DNA of 22,971 nucleotides from positions 1-22,971 of the forward strand of contig CALDGX010000164.1 in NCBI GenBank assembly GCA_937941715.1, read 5' to 3'. The notes under the pieces are model-generated. The model had not been told where the DNA came from. It ran no database searches and worked only from the letters and a program-made list of their open reading frames with translations. Shown in pieces: positions 1 to 5,781 of this stretch. The position numbers and the translations under genes were made by a program. Each line of letters begins with the position of its first letter. Position 1 is the stretch's first letter. The DNA comes from an uncultured Chloracidobacterium sp. GTDB taxonomy: Bacteria; Acidobacteriota; Blastocatellia; Pyrinomonadales; Pyrinomonadaceae.

Positions 1-1
1 A

Positions 2-241
2 CAACCGATGGCGATGGCGATCGCCTGCCGTTATCAAAAGCTGCTGCCGTCCGAGGTGCTCAACGCCGCGACGATAAACGCCGCATTTGCGATCGGCCTC
101 GGCGAAACGCACGGCTCGCTTTCGGTCGGAAAGAACGCTGACCTCGTGATACTAGACTGCGGCGACCACCGGCAGCTCGCATACGAATTTGGCGGAGATC
201 AGGTCAGAAATGTCATCAAGAACGGAGCTGTCTGCTATTGA
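2..241 (+). CDS. hutI: Imidazolonepropionase, C-terminal part (partial at window edge)
   Basis: This is the last 79 residues of an open frame that enters from the left edge. HutI hydrolyses 4-imidazolone-5-propionate to N-formimino-glutamate, the third step of histidine degradation, in the cytoplasm. What is visible is the typical end of the amidohydrolase fold: a helix with an AATINAAFAIGL-like segment, a GSLSVGKNADLVILD strand that closes the composite beta-sandwich domain, and a closing IKNG turn, as in the family. The metal-binding core lies outside the window. The stop TGA overlaps the TTG start of the next gene by 4 bases, and hutH follows, so the three frames look like one translationally coupled hut operon. 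Identification rests on the C-terminal pattern plus hutH next door. Confidence 0.88.
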   Translation, partial: QPMAMAIACRYQKLLPSEVLNAATINAAFAIGLGETHGSLSVGKNADLVILDCGDHRQLAYEFGGDQVRNVIKNGAVCY

Positions 242-615
242 CCGCCGAGGAATTTACTAAAATGCTCGCCGACATGGCGACCGGTTGGACCTGCCGCGAC
301 TATGACCGCGTCGCCGCCAATTTTGCCGAAACACTCGTCTATACTGACGGCGTCAATTACGGTTTTGGTGACAGGGAGTCACTGCTGGCGTTTTTTCGGG
401 ACGACGGCGGGCTGCCGCAGTCGTGCCGGTTTCACAACATTATCTTTGATGAGTCGCGGCAAATGGGCTGCGCGGAATATACTTATTCGGGGAGTTTCAC
501 ATATCACGGCACCGTTTGGATCGGGCTCGGCGACGAAAAGATCGTTGAGTGGCGCGAGTACCAGTACCGGGCCGGTGTGAGTTGGGAAGAATTTTGGAAA
601 ACAAAGGACCGATAG
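238..615 (+). CDS. NTF2/SnoaL-like small protein inside the hut operon
   Basis: A 125-residue soluble protein with no signal peptide. Its pattern fits a nuclear-transport-factor-2/SnoaL-like cone fold: an N-terminal helix, a second helix (MATGWTCRDYDRVAANFA), a short D/G-rich turn, a helix around residues 45-55, then long amphipathic strands rich in Tyr, Phe and Trp ending in VEWREYQYR. Members act as small hydrolases, isomerases or binding proteins, and the substrate cannot be read from sequence. The TTG start at 238 overlaps the hutI stop and has GGAG about 10 bases upstream; an ATG at 262 is the alternative. Its 3' end overlaps hutH by about 22 bases. Placement between hutI and hutH suggests an accessory role in histidine or urocanate metabolism, which is inference only. 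Confidence 0.75.
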   Translation: MTAEEFTKMLADMATGWTCRDYDRVAANFAETLVYTDGVNYGFGDRESLLAFFRDDGGLPQSCRFHNIIFDESRQMGCAEYTYSGSFTYHGTVWIGLGDEKIVEWREYQYRAGVSWEEFWKTKDR

Positions 616-2141
616 TTATTGACGGCGAAAGCCTGACCTTCGAACAGGTCGTAGCAGTCGCTTACGGGCGTCCGGGCGAACCGCGTGTGGTGTTGTCCGA
701 CAGTGCCAGGGCAAACGTGGCCCGCAGTGCCGCCGCCGTTCAGACGCTGCTTGACCGGGGTGAGATAGCATACGGCATCACGACCGGTTTCGGTGCTTTC
801 AAAGACAAGATCATCAGCCGCGAAGAGGTCGAGACTCTACAGCGAAATATCGTTGTCAGCCACGCTGTTGGCGTCGGCGAGTGCTTTGACACGGCGGCGG
901 TTCGGGCGATCATGCTGATCCGCGCCAATACGCTGGCCCGCGGCTTTTCGGGTATTCGGCTCTCCACACTCGAACTCATCCTCGAGTGCCTCAATCGCGG
1001 CGTGCATCCGCAGATACCCGAAAAGGGAAGTCTGGGAGCGAGCGGCGACCTTGCACCGCTGGCCCATTTTGCGTGCGTGCTGATCGGCGAGGGCGTCGCC
1101 GAGATCGGCGGCGAGATCGTTTCGGGCGGCGAAGCCATGGCCCGTGCCGGGCTCGAACCGGTCGTTCTGGCGGCTAAAGAGGGGTTGGCGTTGACCAACG
1201 GCACGACGGTCATGACCGCGGTCGGCCTGCTCGAAACGCACAAGGCAAAACACCTTGCAGCGATGGCCGACATTGCGGGTTGCCTGAGCCTCGAGGCGCT
1301 TCACGGCACGCTGTCGGCGTTTGACGAACGCATTCACGCCCTGCGTCCGCACCCACGGCAGATCGAATGTGCAAAAAATCTCCGGGCTCTGCTTGAGGAA
1401 AGCGAGTTCGTGCGTGATTTTGACCCGGCAAACGTCCAGGATGCCTATACGCTGCGTTGTATGCCGCAGGTCCACGGTGCATGCCGCGACGCGGTCGCCT
1501 ATGCCGAGTGGTTGATCAAGATCGAACTGAACGCTGTCACCGACAACCCTCTGATCTTCATCGACGACGAGTCCGGCCGGATCGACGTCGTGAGCGGAGG
1601 TAATTTTCATGGCGAACCGCTCGCACTCGCCTTTGATTATTTGACGATCGCGCTTTCCGAACTTGGAAATATTTCCGAACGGCGGATCATGCGCCTTACG
1701 GACGAATCGTCGAACGCCCATGTGCTGCCGGCATTTTTGACGGAGCACGGCGGCCTCAATTCCGGGTTTATGATCGTCCAGTATACTGCTGCCGCACTTT
1801 GTACCGAAAACAAGGTACTTGCCCACCCTGCGAGCGTCGATACGATCCCGAGCTCGGCCAATGTCGAAGATCACGTTTCGATGGGGGCAACCTCGGCGTT
1901 GAAACTTCGCGTCGTAGCAAAGAATCTCGAGACGATACTTGGCCTCGAGGCTTTTTGTGCCGCACAGGGTGTCGATCTCCGGAAAAAGGTGCTCGGCGGC
2001 GGCCGGCAGCTTGGCAAGGGAACGAGGGCGCTGTACGATTCGCTAAGAAGCCGGATACCTTTTATCGAAAAGGATCAATATATGAAGCCGCACATCGACG
2101 CGGCATGCGAGGTCGTGGCCGGCCACCAACTGGAAAATTAA
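594..2141 (+). CDS. hutH: Histidine ammonia-lyase
   Basis: HutH removes ammonia from L-histidine to give trans-urocanate, the first step of the Hut pathway. The signature Ala-Ser-Gly triad that cyclises into the MIO electrophile is present at about residues 149-151 (GSLGASGDLAPL), and the catalytic Tyr lies in YGITTGFG near residue 60. Further family signatures are VTDNPL, GGNFHGEP and the C-terminal SMGATSALK region. A TTG at 594 gives 515 residues, close to the usual 500-510, and puts the conserved IVIDGESLT strand near the N-terminus; GGGAAG lies just upstream. The frame stays open to a GTG at 549, but those extra residues overlap the preceding gene and match nothing in the family. All catalytic elements look intact. 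Confidence 0.95.
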   Translation: MENKGPIVIDGESLTFEQVVAVAYGRPGEPRVVLSDSARANVARSAAAVQTLLDRGEIAYGITTGFGAFKDKIISREEVETLQRNIVVSHAVGVGECFDTAAVRAIMLIRANTLARGFSGIRLSTLELILECLNRGVHPQIPEKGSLGASGDLAPLAHFACVLIGEGVAEIGGEIVSGGEAMARAGLEPVVLAAKEGLALTNGTTVMTAVGLLETHKAKHLAAMADIAGCLSLEALHGTLSAFDERIHALRPHPRQIECAKNLRALLEESEFVRDFDPANVQDAYTLRCMPQVHGACRDAVAYAEWLIKIELNAVTDNPLIFIDDESGRIDVVSGGNFHGEPLALAFDYLTIALSELGNISERRIMRLTDESSNAHVLPAFLTEHGGLNSGFMIVQYTAAALCTENKVLAHPASVDTIPSSANVEDHVSMGATSALKLRVVAKNLETILGLEAFCAAQGVDLRKKVLGGGRQLGKGTRALYDSLRSRIPFIEKDQYMKPHIDAACEVVAGHQLEN

Positions 2142-2147
2142 TAGATT

Positions 2148-3071
2148 ATGCGTTCAATCAGATTCATGGCATTCCTGGCGATCCTTATTTTTGCGGGCTG
2201 TTGGTCGATAGACTCAAAGGCCGGCAATAGTCGCGCCGAAACCCCGGTAGAACGGCCGTCGGGCACGCCGACGCCTCGAGTTTCGCCGACGCCGAACGCA
2301 ACCCCGACCATGTCACAACAGAAAAAGAGCGGCGGCTTTATGGCACAATTGCCGGCGGATTTCGAACAGCCGACCGATGACGCCGGCAGGTTGCTGCTGC
2401 GGGAGTACGGCGCGGTCTTTGTTGCCGGTAATGGTGCTGTCGCCCCGAAAAAAGTGGTGTTCAAGGACGAAGCCGACGTCCGGGCGTTTCAGGCTTCCGC
2501 CCCGCAATCGACCGAGACGGTCGGCGGCATCTCGTTAACGCTTCAAACGCCCGCCATGAACGCGTTAAAGGAGGCGATTGCCGAGGCGCGTGCTTCCGGC
2601 CTGGCGATCGGGCCTCGCGGAGCCGATTCGGCAAAGCGCGGATATCAGCAGACGGTGACGCTATGGGCCAGCCGTGTGAATCCGGGATTTGTGTTCTGGG
2701 TCGGCAAGGGCCGCGTGACGCAGGCCGAGGCGTCGCGGATCAAGGCGATGACCCCCTTTCAACAAGTGCCCGAGATCCTACGGTTGGAGCAGAGCGGCAT
2801 CTATTTCGCTAAGGATCTTTCGAAATCGATAATATACTCGGTCGCGCCGCCCGGAACTTCGCAGCACCTTTCGATGCTCGCTTTGGACGTCCAGCAAAAC
2901 GAAAACCCACGTGTGCGGGCGATCCTTGCCCGGCATGGCTGGTATCAGACTGTCAGTTCGGACCTGCCGCATTTCACGTATCTCGGCGTGCCGGAGGCAG
3001 AACTGCCGGCCCTCGGCCTGAAGCCGGTAACTAACTCGGGCCGCACATTCTGGGTTCCTGAGATTTTATAA
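2148..3071 (+). CDS. M15-like (VanY-type) D-Ala-D-Ala carboxypeptidase lipoprotein
   Basis: A 307-residue predicted lipoprotein. The N-terminus has a basic start, a hydrophobic stretch and a lipobox ending FAGC (Cys18). Residues 30-60 form a Thr/Pro-rich linker, followed by a domain whose C-terminal half matches the zinc site of peptidase family M15. That site is RGYQQ near 164-168, the SxHxxxxAxD arrangement (Ser238, His240, Asp247) and His275 in LPHFTYLG. The usual Gly in SxHxxGxAxD is Met here, so it is a divergent member. Enzymes of this type trim D-Ala from peptidoglycan stem peptides. It begins 6 bases after hutH with no clear ribosome site, so it may be read through from the hut transcript without sharing its function. 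Family is moderately sure; substrate is inferred. Confidence 0.7.
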   Translation: MRSIRFMAFLAILIFAGCWSIDSKAGNSRAETPVERPSGTPTPRVSPTPNATPTMSQQKKSGGFMAQLPADFEQPTDDAGRLLLREYGAVFVAGNGAVAPKKVVFKDEADVRAFQASAPQSTETVGGISLTLQTPAMNALKEAIAEARASGLAIGPRGADSAKRGYQQTVTLWASRVNPGFVFWVGKGRVTQAEASRIKAMTPFQQVPEILRLEQSGIYFAKDLSKSIIYSVAPPGTSQHLSMLALDVQQNENPRVRAILARHGWYQTVSSDLPHFTYLGVPEAELPALGLKPVTNSGRTFWVPEIL

Positions 3072-3184
3072 CTATCCTGGATCGGTCAACATTATGGTTA
3101 TAACGTATCCGCATTGAGTTCCCACTCGTTTGTGACTGAGTGTCGCCGGCGTCGGCTTCCATTCTGTAGTTTCTCGGAAAATGC

Positions 3185-3212
3185 AAAACGACGGCCCTAA
3201 AGCCGTCGTTTT
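3185..3212. terminator. Bidirectional intrinsic terminator
   Basis: A perfect 11-bp inverted repeat (AAAACGACGGC and its complement) with a six-base loop, flanked by A and T runs on both sides. It sits between the convergent M15-like gene and the DUF4344 gene and can end both transcripts. The rest of 3072-3229 shows no coding pattern. Confidence 0.85.
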
Positions 3213-3229
3213 AACCCATGCGGATCTTC

Positions 3230-4099
3230 CTATTTGATTATGTAAGGTTCGAGCAGCCGCAACCAAGCCCTTTCCGCCCGTTGGTACTCGCTTGTACATC
3301 TGACGGCTCTTTCTTCGGGCAGTCCGTCAGGGCCGACGATCGTCCGCATGTTTTTAGGGTCGCTGCCATAAACAAGGCAAAGCATATCGTAAAAACGTGT
3401 CTTACTGAACGAGTGTTCGTCCCAGTAAGCCATATCATTGGGATCGGTGTCGCGGCTGGCGATGTCAAACTCGAGTGCGGCGTTGATCGCGCTACGGCGG
3501 CCCTCAGGCGATCCGTCGAGTATCAGGATCGTAGCGAGTTGGTCGACCGCGTCCTCTTCGCGGCCGGTTGCCGGCAGGTCGAGCACGTCGATCAGGCAGT
3601 GACCGAGTTCGTGAAAGAACGCCTGCATGATGGTGTCGCTCACCATATCGTCGATCTTTGCTTGATCCTTGGTGATCGATTTGAATTCGTCCTGGAACTG
3701 CTCCTCGAGCTCGTAACAGATGGTGACCTCGGTGGTGTCGGAGTTGTAAAATGCATTCGCCTCGCCGCATTTGTCAAAATTCAGATATACGTCGCGGGGC
3801 AGAGCAAGAAGTTTATTAAGGCCGTCAGCGATCTCCTGAAGTACCGCGACCTCGTCCTTCGGCATTGCCTTTTTGGGCTGCTGGGCCCTGGACACGGGCG
3901 AAAATCCCACCTTGAAATCGCCCTTGTCGAGCGGATGTTTCGCCAGCGTGGCAGGCTTGGCCGGTGTCGAAGCCGGGCGGGCGTTTGCCGGGCCGTTAAA
4001 ATTGCCGGATTGGGCGTTCGAGGGCGTTATAAACTGACTGAGGCCGAAAAGCAGGCCCATGGCGGCGAGGGCGATCACACCGAGCGATAATCTTTTCAT
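3230..4099 (-). CDS. DUF4344-type putative metallopeptidase, exported
   Basis: A 289-residue protein with an N-terminal signal peptide or anchor (hydrophobic residues 7-24), an Ala/Pro-rich linker to about residue 75, and a domain with a zincin HELGH motif at residues 163-167. Acidic residues in GREEDAVDQ (about 179-187) are the probable third zinc-ligand region. Cys111, Cys128 and Cys168 could form a disulphide outside the cytoplasm. This arrangement matches the DUF4344 family of putative metallopeptidases, whose substrates are unknown to me. The gene has its own promoter at 4136-4164 and ends at a strong bidirectional terminator, so it is probably monocistronic. The long frame on the opposite strand is a shadow. 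Confidence 0.8.
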   Translation of the reverse strand: MKRLSLGVIALAAMGLLFGLSQFITPSNAQSGNFNGPANARPASTPAKPATLAKHPLDKGDFKVGFSPVSRAQQPKKAMPKDEVAVLQEIADGLNKLLALPRDVYLNFDKCGEANAFYNSDTTEVTICYELEEQFQDEFKSITKDQAKIDDMVSDTIMQAFFHELGHCLIDVLDLPATGREEDAVDQLATILILDGSPEGRRSAINAALEFDIASRDTDPNDMAYWDEHSFSKTRFYDMLCLVYGSDPKNMRTIVGPDGLPEERAVRCTSEYQRAERAWLRLLEPYIIK

Positions 4100-4135
4100 A
4101 TTCTATTTTTTGCGGACTCTAATTTTGGTGAACGG

Positions 4136-4164
4136 ATTATAGACCAGACCGGTTCCTATGTCCA
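4136..4164 (-). promoter_or_regulatory. Sigma-70-type promoter for the DUF4344 gene
   Basis: On the minus strand, TGGACA (4164-4159) and a perfect TATAAT (4141-4136) are separated by 17 bases. The -10 box ends 36 bases before the ATG at 4099. This is among the closest matches to consensus in the window. Confidence 0.75.
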
Positions 4165-4199
4165 CAGAATATTTCACACCCGGCGAAACGCTCCGATGC

Positions 4200-4895
4200 C
4201 TATCGGACCGAACTCATTCCGCCGTCGATATGCAATATCTGGCCGGTCATCCACTTCGCCGAATCCGACAGGAGAAATACCGCCGTTGCGGCGATGTCGG
4301 CCGGGTCGCCGATCGCCTTCAGCGGGTGCCTTGCGGCCGAAGCTTCGCGCTTTTCGGGCGAACTTAGGAGCCTTTCTGCGAGCGGTGTATCGGTCAGCGA
4401 CGGAGCAATGCAATTTACCCTGATCTTCGGAGCAAATTCCGACGCGAGGGAGAGCGTCAAGCCCTCGACGGCGCCCTTTGACGCGGCGATCGAGGCGTGA
4501 AATCCCATTCCGGTCTGAACGGCGACGGTGCTGAAAAGCACGATCGACGCCGATTCAGCTGCCTTCAGGTTGGGCAGCAGTTTTTGTATGACGGCGACGG
4601 CACCTAGCAAATTTACCCGCAGATCGCCTAAAAAATCAGCTTCCGTCAGCCGGTGAAAAGGCCTGAGGTTGATCGTGCCGGGACAATACACCAGCCCGTC
4701 GATCGCGCCCTCGATCGGCGCCAGGCCATCGGCGTTTTCAACGTCAAATACGTATGTCGAAACATTTGTCAGCCCGCTCGGTTCGTTTGCCGTGCGGTTG
4801 AACGCCAGCACCTCGTCGCCGCGCATCGACAGCTGCCTTGCCAGTTCCAGCCCGATGCCCTTACTGGCCCCAATGATCGCAAATCTCTTATTCAC
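4200..4895 (-). CDS. Atypical short-chain dehydrogenase/reductase (SDR) lacking the catalytic Tyr
   Basis: A 231-residue Rossmann-fold protein. The dinucleotide motif GASKGIG is at residues 9-15, the active-site Asn region (DLRVNLLGA) puts Asn at 95, and the catalytic-type Ser122 is in VLFSTVAV. Lys140 is present, but the residue four before it, always Tyr in the YxxxK motif, is Ile136 (HASIAASKG). The NNAG strand is replaced by YCPG. The C-terminal IDGG is typical. Loss of Tyr argues against classical oxidoreductase chemistry; it may bind NAD(P) only or use another residue. The GTG at 4895 is chosen because GGGG lies upstream and the codon overlaps the DUF2256 stop (GTGA), indicating translational coupling. 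An in-frame upstream extension runs inside DUF2256 and is rejected. Confidence 0.85.
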   Translation of the reverse strand: MNKRFAIIGASKGIGLELARQLSMRGDEVLAFNRTANEPSGLTNVSTYVFDVENADGLAPIEGAIDGLVYCPGTINLRPFHRLTEADFLGDLRVNLLGAVAVIQKLLPNLKAAESASIVLFSTVAVQTGMGFHASIAASKGAVEGLTLSLASEFAPKIRVNCIAPSLTDTPLAERLLSSPEKREASAARHPLKAIGDPADIAATAVFLLSDSAKWMTGQILHIDGGMSSVR

Positions 4896-5044
4896 TTTGT
4901 TTTCCCCTTTTTCCCCGACCTGCAGGTGTCGCTGCAGTATCTGACCTGTTCCCAGTCCCGCTCCCACTTACGGCGCCAGACAAAGGGCCGCGAGCACGCC
5001 TCACAGGTCTTGGTCGGTAAATGCTGCTTCTTGACGCCCTTCAT
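4892..5044 (-). CDS. DUF2256 small zinc-ribbon-like protein
   Basis: A 50-residue frame, too short for ordinary ORF calling. It begins MKGVKKQHLPTKTC and carries four cysteines at residues 14, 17, 37 and 41 (CxxC and CxxxC), plus the family's hallmark RPFVWRRKWERDW centre and YCS before the second pair. This matches the DUF2256 family of very small, highly basic proteins, probably zinc-binding. Their function is not established. As I recall, they often sit next to SDR and cryptochrome/photolyase genes; no photolyase lies within this window. The stop overlaps the start of the SDR by 4 bases, so the two are co-translated. No convincing promoter is visible between it and the tRNA terminator upstream. 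Confidence 0.88.
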   Translation of the reverse strand: MKGVKKQHLPTKTCEACSRPFVWRRKWERDWEQVRYCSDTCRSGKKGKTK

Positions 5045-5093
5045 CGCTCGAAGAATTGGTTTCGGCGGCGCACTTACTGCGGATTCAGTGAAT

Positions 5094-5124
5094 AAAAAAA
5101 AGACACCGCGAACGATGTCCTTTT
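5094..5124 (-). terminator. Intrinsic terminator of the tRNA-Arg transcript
   Basis: Read on the minus strand, a stem around a UUCG tetraloop (ACATCG / CGGUGU, extended by A-U and G-C pairs with one bulged G) is followed by eight U residues. It lies 14 bases beyond the tRNA 3' end. Confidence 0.75.
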
Positions 5125-5138
5125 GACCTAACTAAATG

Positions 5139-5215
5139 TGGTACACCCGGCATGATTCGAACATGCGACCCTCTGATTCGAAGTCAGATACTCTATCCAG
5201 CTGAGCTACGGGTGC
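5139..5215 (-). tRNA. tRNA-Arg (anticodon TCG)
   Basis: A full cloverleaf can be folded on the minus strand. The acceptor stem GCACCCG pairs with CGGGTGT (last pair G-U). The D arm contains AGCTCAGCTGGATAGAG, the anticodon stem TCTGA/TCAGA encloses the loop CTTCGAA, so the anticodon is TCG, and the T arm contains GTTCGAATC. The 3' CCA is encoded. The length is 77 bases including CCA. The tRNA reads CGA codons, and in bacteria often other CGN codons. It has its own promoter and terminator. Confidence 0.97.
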
Positions 5216-5226
5216 TCGAAGTAAAG

Positions 5227-5255
5227 ATTCTAGATTTGCGGGCCGCAATTTGCAA
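5227..5255 (-). promoter_or_regulatory. Promoter of tRNA-Arg
   Basis: On the minus strand, TTGCAA (5255-5250) is followed after exactly 17 bases by TAGAAT (5232-5227), 11 bases before the first base of the tRNA. Spacing and position fit a housekeeping promoter. Confidence 0.7.
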
Positions 5256-5269
5256 ACGGCCCACGCGAA

Positions 5270-5695
5270 CTACTGCTGGAGAGTACGGACATGCTTGACG
5301 ATAGCCTTGATCTCCTCCGGCTTGAGCTTGTCCTTGAATGCGGGCATCCCGTCGTCCGGAAAACCGTCAGCGATATAGCCGTAGATCTTTTCGTCGGGCT
5401 TCGCCTTTTGCTTGGCAGTCGTAATGTCGTCCGGATCGATCTCCTTGCCGTCGACGGTCGTTTTGCCGCCCTTGCCGCTGTCCTTGTGACAGGTCATGCA
5501 GTTGGTAGTGTAAAGTTTAAGGCCCAATGCCGCCTCATCGACCGGGGTCGGTGCCGCAGCGGTCGGGGCGGGCGATGCGGACGCCGCCTTATTGTCATTC
5601 TTCGGTGCGTTGGCCGTCGGAGCGGCAGTCTGGCCGCAGGCCGCCGCAAAAGCAGCGAGTGCGGCCGCGATGATCGTGATTTTCAACTTATTCAT
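5270..5695 (-). CDS. Exported c-type cytochrome lipoprotein (class I, single haem)
   Basis: A 141-residue protein with an N-terminal signal ending AFAAAC (possible lipidated Cys20), an Ala/Pro/Thr-rich linker (residues 22-52) and a small cytochrome c domain. Haem attachment is CMTCH at residues 66-70, and the distal ligand is probably the Met in DDGMPAF. The C-terminal helix KPEEIKAIVKHVRTL is typical of class I monohaem cytochromes. It is likely an electron carrier tethered outside the cytoplasmic membrane, delivering electrons to an oxidase or taking them from a dehydrogenase. Its haem would be attached by the ResB/CcsA system at 11514-14624. The second ATG is chosen because GGAG lies 9 bases before it; the first ATG (5704) abuts that GGAG. 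It is divergent from the acylase gene. Confidence 0.88.
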   Translation of the reverse strand: MNKLKITIIAAALAAFAAACGQTAAPTANAPKNDNKAASASPAPTAAAPTPVDEAALGLKLYTTNCMTCHKDSGKGGKTTVDGKEIDPDDITTAKQKAKPDEKIYGYIADGFPDDGMPAFKDKLKPEEIKAIVKHVRTLQQ

Positions 5696-5715
5696 AAAAT
5701 ACATCTCCGTTTCGT

Positions 5716-5744
5716 TTGATTACGATTGGGGAAAAGTTTAACTT
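5716..5744 (+). promoter_or_regulatory. Possible promoter for the penicillin-acylase-family gene
   Basis: TTGATT and TAACTT are separated by 17 bases, with the -10 box 37 bases before the ATG at 5782. The -10 match is weak, so this is tentative. The 86-base divergent region must also hold a promoter for the cytochrome gene, which I could not assign. Confidence 0.35.
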
Positions 5745-5781
5745 AAGGTCGTAATTTACACCAATTCGGCCATTCAAGAAT

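Noticed and set aside
837..1874. 345-codon minus-strand frame opposite hutH
   Set aside because: It lies wholly inside hutH, which has a complete catalytic motif set. The antisense translation is rich in Arg, Asp and Gln with no recognisable domain; it is a mirror frame from GC-biased codon positions.
3218..4090. 290-codon plus-strand frame opposite the DUF4344 gene
   Set aside because: It is the antisense of a gene with signal peptide and HELGH motif. It begins next to a terminator and has no ribosome site or known domain.
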